Source: Cytobacillus citreus | GTDB taxonomy: Bacteria > Bacillota > Bacilli > Bacillales > Cytobacillaceae | DNA: 64,000 bases | Direction of reading: 5' to 3' | NCBI RefSeq assembly: GCF_018343665.1 | Contig: NZ_JAGYPM010000004.1 | Span: forward strand, 126,343-190,342 | Translations under genes and position numbers: made by a program | Notes under the pieces: generated by a model | Databases searched by the model: none | Seen by the model: the letters and a program-made list of their open reading frames with translations, nothing else | What the model was told of the DNA's origin: nothing | Part shown: one piece after another, positions 50,502 to 59,710 of the stretch | Layout of the letters: every line of letters begins with the position of its first letter | Numbering within the stretch: the stretch's first letter is position 1

Positions 50502-51887
50502 ATGAAGAGGAATCGCAAAATGCCAAAAGTATTAGCAACGGTTTTAGCTGCTTCACTTGCATTCGGGTCTGTCGGGTATGCTGCACCACATGCAGAAGAA
50601 AATGGGAATTCTCCTTATTCCCAGGATCAAAAAATCGTAGCAAGAGCGGATGCTGAACGCGCAATCGAACATATCAAATATTTATCGAAAGAAATTGGAA
50701 CAAGGCCAGGAGGATTGGAAGCGGAGAAAAAATCAGCAGAATACATTGCTAAAACGCTAAAAAGCTATGGATATGATGTAGAATATCAATATTTTCCAGT
50801 TGCTGACCAATACATAGCAGATGTTGCTTTTTCCAATGGCACAGTATGGGAAATGGGTGCAGCCCCTAATGGGAAAATTAGTGATGCAGCAGTAAAAGCA
50901 GAGGTTGTCTATGTTGAAGGGGGTACCAATATTAACGATTTTAGCGATGTTAGCGGAAAAGTTGTTCTCATGGCAAGAGAATCATCAACAGCTGATTATC
51001 GTGCACAGGTAGATAACGCCGTTCAAGCTGGTGCTGCTGGTGTTATTCTTCAAAGTTTAGTAGGAAGCCGCGGAAATTATGGTCAGGCATTTAATCCAAG
51101 TTTAACAACGAAGTATGATGTGCCAGTCTTTGGTGCAGCTTATATCCAGGGGGAGTGGCTGAAGGAGCAAATGGAAAAAGGAGCTGTTGAAATCAGTTTA
51201 ACGTCTAAGCATTATTCAGACCTTCAATCAGTAAACGTTATTGCGACTAAGGAAGCAAAATCGAAGGATAAAGATGTTAAGGAAGTAATTCTTGGCGCTC
51301 ACCATGACAGTGTTGTCGGAGCACCAGGAGCCAATGATAATGCTTCAGGTGTAGGCTTAATGCTTGAACTAGCTCGTGTGTATAAAGGGTATAATACCGA
51401 TAAGACGTTGAAATTTATTGCATTTGGTTCAGAGGAAAGAGGTTTACTTGGTTCCAAATATTATGTAGAGCAATTAAGCCAGGAACAAAGGGACCAAATC
51501 GAAGCAGTCTTTGTACCTGACATGGTTGCAACTAATTATGACAAAGCGAAAAATCTTTATGCGATGACCGTCGATGGAAGCACGAATATTGTAACGGATT
51601 CAACTATAGCTGCAGGTGCCCGTTTGGGGAACTCCGATATCCTGCCGGGAACTTTCGGTTCTAGTGATCATGTGTATTTCCATCAAGCAGGAATTCCAGC
51701 AGCCCTATTCATCTGGATGGGAATTGACAGCTGGGACCCGCTTGTCTACCATATTGAAAAGGTTTACCATACACCACAAGACACAATTGAAGACAATATC
51801 TCAGTTGAAAGAATGCAGTCTGCTCTAGACATCATTGGATCCGGACTATTCGATGTTGTTCGAAAGAAAGTTCCTGCGAATCAATAA
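50502..51887 (+). CDS. Secreted M28-family aminopeptidase with PA domain (second copy)
   Basis: A 461-residue exported zinc aminopeptidase, paralogous to 2003-3403. The signal peptide is KVLATVLAASLAFGSVGYAA; a PA domain spans about 130-230. Zinc ligands: ILGAHHDSVVG, GANDNASG, FGSEERGLLGS, VPDMVA and VYHTPQDT. The catalytic Glu pair reads SEERG instead of AEELG in the paralogue. GGGAGG precedes the ATG. The upstream AATACACTTAT string is shared with the paralogue, suggesting common control. Confidence 0.92.
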   Translation: MKRNRKMPKVLATVLAASLAFGSVGYAAPHAEENGNSPYSQDQKIVARADAERAIEHIKYLSKEIGTRPGGLEAEKKSAEYIAKTLKSYGYDVEYQYFPVADQYIADVAFSNGTVWEMGAAPNGKISDAAVKAEVVYVEGGTNINDFSDVSGKVVLMARESSTADYRAQVDNAVQAGAAGVILQSLVGSRGNYGQAFNPSLTTKYDVPVFGAAYIQGEWLKEQMEKGAVEISLTSKHYSDLQSVNVIATKEAKSKDKDVKEVILGAHHDSVVGAPGANDNASGVGLMLELARVYKGYNTDKTLKFIAFGSEERGLLGSKYYVEQLSQEQRDQIEAVFVPDMVATNYDKAKNLYAMTVDGSTNIVTDSTIAAGARLGNSDILPGTFGSSDHVYFHQAGIPAALFIWMGIDSWDPLVYHIEKVYHTPQDTIEDNISVERMQSALDIIGSGLFDVVRKKVPANQ

Positions 51888-51955
51888 TTAAAGGGAAAGT
51901 TTCTGAAAGATTGCTAGAACGGGAAGAACCAAATTCTTTCATAAAACATTTTAGA

Positions 51956-51987
51956 AAAGAGAAGTGTTAGCAGCACTTCTCTTTTTC
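51956..51987 (+). terminator. Terminator after the second M28 gene
   Basis: AGAGAAGTG pairs with CACTTCTCT, followed by a T run. Confidence 0.88.
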
Positions 51988-52056
51988 CTATTCCCTAAAA
52001 GAAACAGATTGCTTATAATTACTAACAGACCCAAACAGCTTAGGAGTTGGACTTGC

Positions 52057-53220
52057 ATGAACAAAAAAGACGTAGCAAACATTCGTAAACAATTCAAACT
52101 TAATAATGATTTAATGAAAATCACCGACATCTTTAATGTCTATATAAGGAAGGAAAGCAGCGAAATTTATCATCAAGTAAGTCATCCGTTTCCTATGTTA
52201 GACCATGAACAGCAAGAGTTATTCATGAGTAACTTCAAAAAAGTCCTTACAGGTCAATTGGATGTGAAGTTATTTGAAGTAAAGTTTCGACGTGAAGCAG
52301 AGGATCACAGTCAGCAAATTCTTCTTAACGGTCTGCAATCCAGTGATGTAGAAGAATGGAAAGAGGAAATGCTGCTGATGGTTGAAAAAATGTTTAAAGA
52401 TGTTCAATATGAGATGGATATGGTCGTAACCTTCATTCGCGGGGAATATTTTAAAGCGACGAAAAGAAGCAATGTAGAGGCTGAAGAGAGCGGACGGAAT
52501 GAGATGTATTCACATCCTTTTATTCTTTGCAGCATAAATCAAACGGAACAGCCTAAAAGAACCTTATTGTTTGATTACATTGAAAAGGAATTTAAGTCCA
52601 GTATTGTGGTCGACTCCATTATTAATCTTACATCTCCAGTAGCGGGCTTTTTATTTCCAAGCTTCACTGAAAATTCGGCTGATGTAAATCGTGTTCTTTA
52701 CTCAGCTGGCAAACCGAATCAGCCTGATATTCATTTCATCGAGGAAGTATTGAATGGCGATGAGATTATGACCGCACAAGATGATAAAGCGGTCTTCGAA
52801 GAAATCGTTAAAGCAGTAGCTGGAGATCAGGTAGACGCTTCTACACTTGCCAATGTATATGAAGAAGTCCACCGAATGATGGTGGAAGATGAAGAGGAAG
52901 ACACTCCTAAATTGGATTACAAAGATGTGGAACGTGTATTAAAGGTGAGTGGAGTGGAAGATGTTGATACAGATAAGGTCGAAACGGCATTCCAAAGAGT
53001 CATCGATGACGAAAAGTATGAGCTGAAAGCAAGCAGCATTGTCCCAAATTTTAATACGAAATCAATTAAAATCCAGACTAAAGTAGCGAATATTTCTATT
53101 AGCCCGCAAGATTTAAAATATGTTAAACAGGTCAACTACAACGGCAAGCGTTGTATATTAATCGAGGTTGATGAAGATACCATGATTGAAGGCTTTACAT
53201 TAATACCAGAAACATTTTAG
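52057..53220 (+). CDS. DUF4317-family protein
   Basis: A 387-residue cytoplasmic protein: MNKKDVANIRKQFKLNNDLM, KITDIFNVYIRKESSEIYH and HPFILCSINQTEQPKRTLLF are typical of the DUF4317 family found in many Firmicutes. No enzymatic motif or membrane segment is visible, and the role is unknown. The ATG at 52057 after TAGGAG is chosen. The longer upstream frame starts inside the preceding terminator and is not credible. Confidence 0.87.
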   Translation: MNKKDVANIRKQFKLNNDLMKITDIFNVYIRKESSEIYHQVSHPFPMLDHEQQELFMSNFKKVLTGQLDVKLFEVKFRREAEDHSQQILLNGLQSSDVEEWKEEMLLMVEKMFKDVQYEMDMVVTFIRGEYFKATKRSNVEAEESGRNEMYSHPFILCSINQTEQPKRTLLFDYIEKEFKSSIVVDSIINLTSPVAGFLFPSFTENSADVNRVLYSAGKPNQPDIHFIEEVLNGDEIMTAQDDKAVFEEIVKAVAGDQVDASTLANVYEEVHRMMVEDEEEDTPKLDYKDVERVLKVSGVEDVDTDKVETAFQRVIDDEKYELKASSIVPNFNTKSIKIQTKVANISISPQDLKYVKQVNYNGKRCILIEVDEDTMIEGFTLIPETF

Positions 53221-53225
53221 AGCGA

Positions 53226-53262
53226 AAGCCTCGATAAGGAAGTATAAATCGAGGCTTTTCGT
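53226..53262 (+). terminator. Terminator
   Basis: AGCCTCGAT pairs with ATCGAGGCT, followed by TTTTC. Confidence 0.85.
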
Positions 53263-53274
53263 ATTAAAAAATCT

Positions 53275-54192
53275 TTATTTTTTTTCTAAATATATTTCCC
53301 CTAAAATCTCTTTAAGCTGATATTCTTCTGGTGAAAGCTCTTTCTGTATAAATGTGTTAACCTCATTTTGTTTAAGATCATATAATGCTTCAATTTCTTT
53401 TGAAAACAGAAGTTCTTCTTTTTCGAGCATGTTCTTTAATGCGGGAAGTGATTGGGATTGAAGCTTTCCAATGGACAGTGCTTGTTCTAGTCCTTTTACA
53501 TAGTACTCCAGAGGCTTTGCACCAACAATTTTTACCCCTTTTTTCTCTTCATTTACTATGATGATCGTAGGGAATCCACGTACACCAAGGCTTCTTGCAA
53601 GAGCAAAGTCTTGCTCTAAAAGCTGCTGTCCTGATGCAAGTCCTGCTTCCTTCACTATTATCTCCCCGTCTAGCCCTATTTGATTGACAATATTCGTTAA
53701 CACTTTGTCATCGCCAATATTTTGATTGAAGGCGAAAACGGCTTCTCTAGCCCTGCGTAAAAAAACTTTAGCTAATTTTTCATCTTTTTGCTGAATGATT
53801 TTAAAAACACGTGAAGGAGGATAGGAAGATTGGATCGGATTATCAAGCCATAAGGAACCGTCAATAGGCATGCGGGAGTGCTCACCGACTTCTCTCCAGT
53901 GACCCGCTACATCTGCTGGACTCCTAATGCCATTACTCACATCTGCAAAGCCATCCCAGCTTGCTAGTAATCCCCCCATTACTGTATGCACGCTGAAATA
54001 ATGGCCATACTGTTCCTCAAATCGTCGAAGAACTGGCTCTAGCGCCCAGCAATGAGAACAGATTGGATCAGTTACATAATACAGTGTAATTTTCTTTGAG
54101 GGCTGGTTTAAGTCAATCATTTCAATTGAATCTTCCCTAGCTTCCCCACAAATGCCTGTTTCTAAGTCGCAGACCATTTTATCCATACTCAT
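53275..54192 (-). CDS. DsbA-family thiol oxidoreductase (FrnE/SpxH-like)
   Basis: A 305-residue thioredoxin-fold protein with helical insertion. The active site is YYVTDPICSHCWALEP (C45-S-H-C48) and the cis-proline loop is LGVRGFPTIII. The N-terminus contains a second cysteine pair (CDLETGIC). No signal peptide is seen, so it is cytoplasmic, like the ClpXP adaptor SpxH or FrnE. The HxlR regulator gene lies 17 bases upstream on the same strand, suggesting a redox or electrophile response unit with the divergent MFS gene. Confidence 0.87.
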   Translation of the reverse strand: MSMDKMVCDLETGICGEAREDSIEMIDLNQPSKKITLYYVTDPICSHCWALEPVLRRFEEQYGHYFSVHTVMGGLLASWDGFADVSNGIRSPADVAGHWREVGEHSRMPIDGSLWLDNPIQSSYPPSRVFKIIQQKDEKLAKVFLRRAREAVFAFNQNIGDDKVLTNIVNQIGLDGEIIVKEAGLASGQQLLEQDFALARSLGVRGFPTIIIVNEEKKGVKIVGAKPLEYYVKGLEQALSIGKLQSQSLPALKNMLEKEELLFSKEIEALYDLKQNEVNTFIQKELSPEEYQLKEILGEIYLEKK

Positions 54193-54209
54193 CTTTGTCT
54201 CCTCTTTTC

Positions 54210-54536
54210 TTATAGATCTTTATATTGGTGTGCCCATTTTTGAATAGGTTCGAGTGCAGCCGTTAATGAGCGGCCCTTTTTAGTAAGTTCATAAAAAATA
54301 GTTACAGTAGGTTCAGAAATCACTTTTTTTTCTATTAGACCGTACTCGGATAATTCAGAAAGTTTTAACGAGAGTGCTCTAGGTGTAATGTCTGAAAGGT
54401 CCCTTTTTATATCAGAAAATCGAGCTATTCCATCTGGGCAAAGCGACAGGTAATGGATAAGTAATCCATTCCATTTTTTACCTAATATTTCCATAGAGTA
54501 TTCTAAGAAAGGGCAAATATTAATAAGAATCACCAT
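54210..54536 (-). CDS. HxlR-family transcriptional regulator
   Basis: A winged-HTH regulator of 108 residues: INICPFLEYSMEILGKKWNGLLIHYL, ARFSDIKRDLSDITPRALSLKLSELSEYGLIEKKV and TKKGRSLTAALEPIQKW. The N-terminal Cys in ICPF matches the redox-sensing cysteine of YodB/CatR-type members. The ATG at 54536 is chosen because upstream codons are AT-rich leader with no family similarity, although its ribosome site is poor. The AT-rich divergent region holds repeated AGTATA/TATACT steps where it may bind. Confidence 0.87.
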   Translation of the reverse strand: MVILINICPFLEYSMEILGKKWNGLLIHYLSLCPDGIARFSDIKRDLSDITPRALSLKLSELSEYGLIEKKVISEPTVTIFYELTKKGRSLTAALEPIQKWAHQYKDL

Positions 54537-54702
54537 CCTAATAAAAAGTATAATTAATATAAAAAATATATCAAGTATAAAAAGTATATTCAAATAAAAA
54601 TATTTGGTTAATCTTCCGTGTTGAAAATTTGATGGGTTTACCACTTGTATTATTTTTCATAAATCGTTAACATGGTTAAGGTACTTTAGGAGGTCTTTAA
54701 CA

Positions 54703-55866
54703 ATGAATAAACGAGTTTATTTATTAGCAATCGTCTCGTTTGTTGTCGGGATGGTTGAGTTAATCATAGGTGGTTTATTGGATTTGGTTGCGGAAGACTT
54801 GAATGTAAGTCTAGGTCAAGCAGGCTTTTTAATGACCATATTCTCAATTGCATTTGCGATCGCTGCGCCTATTTTATTAACCGTAACGCAAAAGGTGGAA
54901 CGCAAGCGGCTGACTTTGATTTCGCTATTCGTCTTCTTTGTTGGGAATGTAGTCGCTGTATTCAGTCCATATTATAGTATATTGCTAATTGGCCGTATCA
55001 TTTCAGCTTCAAGCGGCTCATTACTAATTGCTTTATGTTTAACGATGGTTTCAAGTATTGTAGAAGAAAAATATCGCGCACGGGCTATTGCAGTTGTTTT
55101 TATGGGTGTTAGTGCATCGCTTGTGTTAGGGATTCCGATTGGATTAATGCTTGGAAATGCCTTTGGATGGCGAGCTCCTTTTGTCATGATTTCATTCCTA
55201 ACCCTTGTTTCGATGGCAGGTGTGCATTTCTTTTTAGGAAACATACCGCCTAAGCCTGCTATTCCCATTGGCATTCAGCTTCGCACATTGAAAAATCGAA
55301 AAATATTACTAGTCCAATTAACGTCCTTGATCTTTTTAGCTGGTCATTTGACATTTTATGGATATTTGACACCGTTTTTAAAATTAGAAATGGGATTAGA
55401 TGGAACGTGGGTGAGTATCGTTTATTTCGTTTTCGGGATTGCGGCAGTTGCTGGTGGGGGAATAGGAGGCATGCTTGCTGACCGTTTCGGTACGAAGTCT
55501 ACGATTTTATCAGTCACTATTCTCTTTGGGCTGTCTATGTTTTTAATTCCTTTCACGACTGATTCTTTACCTATATTCTTATTCTTGTTGGGCATCTATA
55601 GCATGCTAAGCTGGGCCATTACGCCAGCCGTGCAAAGCTATTTAATCGAATTATCGCCTGAAGCTTCAGACATACAGCAAACCTTAAATAATTCTGCGGT
55701 TCATATCGGGATCGCCTTCGGTTCATTGATTGGAGGCGTAGTAATTGAGCAGGCATCTGTGGCGCTAAACCCGACAGTAGGAGGTATATTTATTATTTTT
55801 GCTCTAGGAACAGCTGTCCTTTCGATGAGTAAAAAAGGAGCGAAAGTCTTGTCATCGCAAGAATAA
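54703..55866 (+). CDS. MFS transporter, DHA1-type efflux
   Basis: A 387-residue protein with 12 hydrophobic segments. VELIIGGLLDLVAEDLNVSLGQAG and GMLADRFGTKSTILSVTIL (motif A in the second half) place it in the arabinose-efflux/DHA1 drug:H+ antiporter group. AGGAGG precedes the ATG. It is divergent from an HxlR regulator, a common arrangement in which the regulator controls the pump. The substrate is unknown. Confidence 0.9.
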   Translation: MNKRVYLLAIVSFVVGMVELIIGGLLDLVAEDLNVSLGQAGFLMTIFSIAFAIAAPILLTVTQKVERKRLTLISLFVFFVGNVVAVFSPYYSILLIGRIISASSGSLLIALCLTMVSSIVEEKYRARAIAVVFMGVSASLVLGIPIGLMLGNAFGWRAPFVMISFLTLVSMAGVHFFLGNIPPKPAIPIGIQLRTLKNRKILLVQLTSLIFLAGHLTFYGYLTPFLKLEMGLDGTWVSIVYFVFGIAAVAGGGIGGMLADRFGTKSTILSVTILFGLSMFLIPFTTDSLPIFLFLLGIYSMLSWAITPAVQSYLIELSPEASDIQQTLNNSAVHIGIAFGSLIGGVVIEQASVALNPTVGGIFIIFALGTAVLSMSKKGAKVLSSQE

Positions 55867-55905
55867 TGGAATCAACTGAACCTTGTAGTTGCGGTATTTA
55901 TATAT

Positions 55906-55941
55906 CACCTAAGTGAGTTATTTCACTTAGGTGTTTTTTAT
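55906..55941 (+). terminator. Terminator
   Basis: CACCTAAGTGA pairs with TCACTTAGGTG, followed by six Ts. Confidence 0.9.
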
Positions 55942-55976
55942 AAACAAAAAGAAAGCCATCAATTCAGGCTTTCTAT

Positions 55977-56681
55977 TTATTTAGGCTTTAATTCGCTTTT
56001 GATTAATGCTGCCTCGACAAACAATCGTTTATCCGTTAAATATAAGGCGTCTAATGGGTAGCATGTCTCGAGTGCAATGGCTGGGTAAGCCATATCCGGC
56101 AAAGAATCGTTTACATTCAAAATGCGCTGTCCAGTAACTGAAAAAGTAAACACACCTTGTTCCGTTGTTACGGAAAATTCCATTCCTTCTTCCAGCTGAT
56201 CTAAATGACGAAAGGTTGATGAGTTGTGCGCTGCGATGATGCTTGTTCCAATTTGTCCTGGAAATACAGTGCCTGGCAGATGGCCTGGGGCTTTGGCTAA
56301 CTCCCTCTGTCCGGTTCCTTCTAAAATGGCTTCATGAATCCCGAGATTTGGAATGGTAAGCATACCGATGATCTCTCCATTTTTCGGTTGAACGATTAAC
56401 TCTGGAGCTGGTTCAGGATACAGTCCAGTTTGATAATCCTCATGTGTTGGGCTGGTCTCATCCATATCGGAGGTTTTATCTTTTTCTGAGATTAAATCTG
56501 CAGTCAATTCTTGTACTGGATTTTCAGAAGAATTTTCTACATTGAAACTAGACTCTGCTTCTTCCTGTAAGGCATTGGACATGGCTTTGGAATAGCCTAA
56601 TATGAAAAAAGGGAAAAGGAGGACAAATATGCCCAATGCAATCAATCCTCCAGATACCTTCTTAAGAGTTTTTCGAGTCAT
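55977..56681 (-). CDS. Class D sortase
   Basis: A 234-residue membrane transpeptidase that attaches surface proteins to the wall. An N-terminal anchor (GGLIALGIFVLLFPFFILGY) is followed by an acidic linker and the sortase barrel: GMLTIPNLGIHEAILEG, TSIIAAHNSSTFRHLDQL (catalytic His), IALETCYPLDALYLTDKRLFVEA (Cys in ETC, Arg in DKR). The length and the TCYP motif fit class D. It starts four bases after the stop of the surface-protein gene, so the two form an operon. The neighbour is its likely substrate. Confidence 0.92.
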   Translation of the reverse strand: MTRKTLKKVSGGLIALGIFVLLFPFFILGYSKAMSNALQEEAESSFNVENSSENPVQELTADLISEKDKTSDMDETSPTHEDYQTGLYPEPAPELIVQPKNGEIIGMLTIPNLGIHEAILEGTGQRELAKAPGHLPGTVFPGQIGTSIIAAHNSSTFRHLDQLEEGMEFSVTTEQGVFTFSVTGQRILNVNDSLPDMAYPAIALETCYPLDALYLTDKRLFVEAALIKSELKPK

Positions 56682-56684
56682 CGA

Positions 56685-58238
56685 TTAATTCATACGGCGG
56701 CGAGCTAGTACTGGAAGTGCGATCCCTGCAAGAAGAAGGGCAGCTCCTCCAAAAACCCATGGCATCACATTCATTCCTGTAACAGGAGAAGTTGCGTTCT
56801 TCACTGGTGTATTAGGAGAAGTAACAACCCAACCAACCGGTGCTCCTTTAATTGGATGAGACAGTGTTGTTCCTTCGATCTTTGCAGGCACTTTATTTAA
56901 TGAAAATGTGCCATCCACTAAAGTGTCATAGTATTTGCTGTTTGCATTAATTTTGTCGTTTGTATAGCTAAACATGACAGCTTTTTCAAACTTGCCGACT
57001 AATTCATTTGTTGAAAGATCTGTCACTTTGAAAGCGAAATTCATAAGTGCAGTTTCTCCATTGGGTGTATTTTTTTGGAAGTCTGCTAAAGGACCTTCTA
57101 ACACTTGGAATTTCACTGTGTTTTTGAATGTACCTTCTGGGATATCGATTTTTACATCGCCATACTCAATGGAATAAGCTTTGTTAGGCTCGATTGTCTT
57201 CTCAGCGACTACATTTGGGAAACCAAGCGTTTGAAAATCTGGCACTGTTGAAGGTGGATTTTTCACCTCTGTAGGAGAAGTTACAGCCCAACCAACAGGA
57301 GCGCCTTTAATTGGATGAGACAGTGTCGTTCCTTCGATCGTTGCAGGCACTTTATTTAAAGAAAATGTGCCATCCACTAAAGTATCATAGTATTTGCTGT
57401 TTGCATTAATCTTTTCATTTGTGTAACTGAACATGACAGCTTTTTCAAACTTGCCGACTAATTCATTTGTAGAAAGGTCTGTCACTTTGAAAGCAAAATT
57501 CATAAGTGCAGTTTCTCCATCAGGTGTATTCTTTTGGAAGTCTGCTAACGGACCTTCTAACACTTGAAATTTCACTGTGTTTTTGAATGTACCTTCAGGG
57601 ATATCGATTTTCACATCGCCATATTCAATGGAAGCAGCTTTGTTAGGTTCGATTGTCTTCTCTGCAACTACATTTGGAAAACCGAGCGTTTGAAAATCTG
57701 GCACTGTTGAAGGCGGGTTTTTCACCTCTGTAGGAGAAGTCACAGCCCAGCCAACAGGAGCGCCTTTAATTGGATGAGATAGTGTAGTTCCTTCGATTGT
57801 TGCCGGAACTTTATTTAAAGAAAATGTTCCATCCTCTAAAGTGTCATAGTATTTGCTGTTTGCATTAATTTTGTCGTTTGTATAGCTAAACATGACAGCT
57901 TTTTCAAACATTCCGACTAATTCATTTGTAGAAAGGTCTGTCACTTTGAAAGCAAAATTCATAAGTGCAGTTTCTCCATCAGGTGTATTCTTTTGGAAGT
58001 CTGCTAACGGACCTTCTAACACTTGAAATTTTACTGAATTTTTGAATGTACCTTCAGGGATATCAATTTTTACATCGCCATATGTAATCGAATCAGCTTT
58101 TCCGGGATCAATGATTTTCTCCGCGACTACATTTGGGAAACCAAGTGTTTGAAAATCTGGTGCTGCGGCAAATGCGGAAGTAGCCAGCAGCGAAAGGGTC
58201 ATCAAAATCATCACAATAGCAAAAGAAAATCGTTTCAT
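56685..58238 (-). CDS. Three-repeat surface protein with SPVTG sorting signal
   Basis: A 517-residue exported protein. The signal peptide (MILMTLSLLATSAFA-A) is followed by three 153-residue repeats (residues 27-179, 180-332, 333-478), each beginning PDFQTLGFPNVVAEK and ending APVGW[AV]VTSP. The C-terminus TSPVTGMNVMPWVFGGAALL with LARRRMN is a sortase signal: a five-residue motif, a hydrophobic helix and a basic tail. SPVTG departs from LPxTG. The repeats (YGDVKIDIPEGTFKNTVKFQ…) look beta-rich; the family is unknown. The gene lies immediately upstream of a class D sortase. The ATG follows AGGAGAATGT. Confidence 0.88.
   Translation of the reverse strand: MKRFSFAIVMILMTLSLLATSAFAAAPDFQTLGFPNVVAEKIIDPGKADSITYGDVKIDIPEGTFKNSVKFQVLEGPLADFQKNTPDGETALMNFAFKVTDLSTNELVGMFEKAVMFSYTNDKINANSKYYDTLEDGTFSLNKVPATIEGTTLSHPIKGAPVGWAVTSPTEVKNPPSTVPDFQTLGFPNVVAEKTIEPNKAASIEYGDVKIDIPEGTFKNTVKFQVLEGPLADFQKNTPDGETALMNFAFKVTDLSTNELVGKFEKAVMFSYTNEKINANSKYYDTLVDGTFSLNKVPATIEGTTLSHPIKGAPVGWAVTSPTEVKNPPSTVPDFQTLGFPNVVAEKTIEPNKAYSIEYGDVKIDIPEGTFKNTVKFQVLEGPLADFQKNTPNGETALMNFAFKVTDLSTNELVGKFEKAVMFSYTNDKINANSKYYDTLVDGTFSLNKVPAKIEGTTLSHPIKGAPVGWVVTSPNTPVKNATSPVTGMNVMPWVFGGAALLLAGIALPVLARRRMN
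56805..58160. repeat. Three 459-bp in-frame tandem repeats in the surface-protein gene
   Basis: Units 58160-57702, 57701-57243 and 57242 to about 56805 are close at DNA level, with differences mainly at third positions and in unit 1 around IDPGKADSITYG. This points to recent duplication and possible length variation. Confidence 0.9.
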
Positions 58239-58440
58239 ACATACATTCTCCTAACATATATTTTTTATTGCCTACACTAAAGTAAACGGATTGTTTGCTT
58301 GAACGGTTTGATATTAAAAAAATATTTTTTTTAGTAGGATTCTTCTGAAAATTTATGAATTTAACTAAAAGAATCAAACCGAAACAAACAATTCATCGTT
58401 TTAAATACTAAAGATATTTAAAAATGAGGAAGAGTGGCAA
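58239..58440. promoter_or_regulatory. Divergent region with inverted CGGTTTGAT/ATCAAACCG
   Basis: CGGTTTGAT (about 58304) and ATCAAACCG (about 58373) form widely spaced arms, each next to a TTGTTTG-like string (ATTGTTTGCTTGAA; AAACAAACAATTC). They may be operator half-sites for the surface-protein/sortase operon. No certain promoter boxes were identified. Confidence 0.35.
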
Positions 58441-58690
58441 ATGAAAAAGTGGTTTAGGAAACCATACGGAAAGAAGCTAAAAAAGCTTCATTTTTGGAAT
58501 GCTTGGGTGGTGGTTTTCTTAGCAGTCACAGGCTTAATTCTATATATTCCTTCTTTTCGCGGACCCCTTGCATTCATGAGGGTAGGATTAAAAGAGATTC
58601 ATATAATAGCAGGAATTGTGTCTGTAATCATTCTTTTAGAAGGGGGCAGTTCAATCCTACAGAGGGGTGGCATGCTATGTGTGAGTAATT
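58441..58690 (+). pseudogene. Cytochrome b-type membrane protein, truncated
   Basis: The first 60 or so codons (KKLKKLHFWNAWVVVFLAVT, GLILYIPSFRGPLAF, KEIHIIAGIVSVIILLE) match the start of bacterial cytochrome b/b6- or b561-like proteins, with haem-ligand-like histidines in helices 1 and 2. The frame then runs through unrelated sequence into the repeat fragment at 58688 and ends at 58788. It looks like a gene cut off by deletion or insertion. Confidence 0.6.
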
Positions 58691-58742
58691 CAATTAACCA
58701 TCAGTGGGTACGAATAAAACTCCCACTGATGAATCTCCTTAT
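58688..58742. repeat. Fragment G of the cassette-type hairpin element
   Basis: TTCAATTAACCATCAGTGGG and CTCCCACTGATG correspond to the second hairpin of the family (AACTAACCATCAGTGGGGG … CCCCCACTGATGG). The 5' half and the 3' end are missing. Confidence 0.65.
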
Positions 58743-59635
58743 GCTGCTTCTACTGATGCTGATTTACGCTTTTTCCCTAAAAGGTTGACGAAAAGGACAC
58801 CAGAGATCGCAATGATGCCGCCAATGATAGAAATTGTACTTGGCCACTCATCTAGCCAAATCCATGCAACGATAATAGCAATGATTGGTTCCAAATACAG
58901 CAGGCTTGTTACAGAGCTAGCTTTTCCCATTGAAAGGGCAAGCGCCCAAGTAACATAGCCAATAGCCGCAGGAAATACACCAACAAAAATGGCAGATAGG
59001 TGTGCTTCCATCGTTGCATGCTGTAATTCTTGAAAAAGTCCTGGAGAAAATATAAGAAAAGGCAATGTTCCAATCCAAGTAAAATAGGCCGTTAATTCTA
59101 TCGGGTGATAGCGATTTAAAAGTGGTTTTTGAAAAACAAAAAATACCGATGTGGCAATTGCTGACATCAGTATTAAAAGGGCTCCTTGAGAAATTCTTAG
59201 AGATTCTCCAGATCCAAAAGTGATGATCACAATCCCTATAAAACCAATTCCTAGGCCAACCCAGCCGAGTATACCTAGCCGTTCTTTTAATACAATTACA
59301 GCTAGGACCGCTGAGAAGATAGGAGTTGAACCGATAAGCATACCAGCAGTACCTGCAGATACTGTTTGTTCACCGAAAGTTACCCCAATGTGATAGATAC
59401 TAATGCCAATGAAGGCTAGTATTGATATTCTTAGAAGATCTTCCTTTTTTGGCAACCGAAATTTAACACCTGGCCAAAGTGCATACAAGACAAAGATACC
59501 CGAAGCAATAAGATAACGGACAAGGATTAAATGGCCGGATGAATAGCCTCCATGTAAACTTGCTCGAATTGCAGCAAATGTAGATCCCCAAATAATGACT
59601 GTAAATGAGGCTAATAAAAATGCCTTAGCGTTCAA
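58739..59635 (-). CDS. EamA-family (DMT) transporter
   Basis: A 298-residue exporter with ten hydrophobic segments in two EamA halves: KAFLLASFTVIIWGSTFAAI, GMLIGSTPIFSAVLAVIVLKERLG, and SVTSLLYLEPIIAIIVAWIWLDEWPS. The TTG at 59635, with GGGGGGAG just upstream, is preferred. Longer frames add residues lacking family similarity and a ribosome site. The stop lies at the edge of repeat fragment G. The substrate is unknown. Confidence 0.88.
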   Translation of the reverse strand: MNAKAFLLASFTVIIWGSTFAAIRASLHGGYSSGHLILVRYLIASGIFVLYALWPGVKFRLPKKEDLLRISILAFIGISIYHIGVTFGEQTVSAGTAGMLIGSTPIFSAVLAVIVLKERLGILGWVGLGIGFIGIVIITFGSGESLRISQGALLILMSAIATSVFFVFQKPLLNRYHPIELTAYFTWIGTLPFLIFSPGLFQELQHATMEAHLSAIFVGVFPAAIGYVTWALALSMGKASSVTSLLYLEPIIAIIVAWIWLDEWPSTISIIGGIIAISGVLFVNLLGKKRKSASVEAA

Positions 59636-59710
59636 TCTGCTCCCCCCACCCATAATTTCATAAGAACAAGTTATCATGAGAGGGTAATGGACGCAATATG
59701 GGATAGCCAT

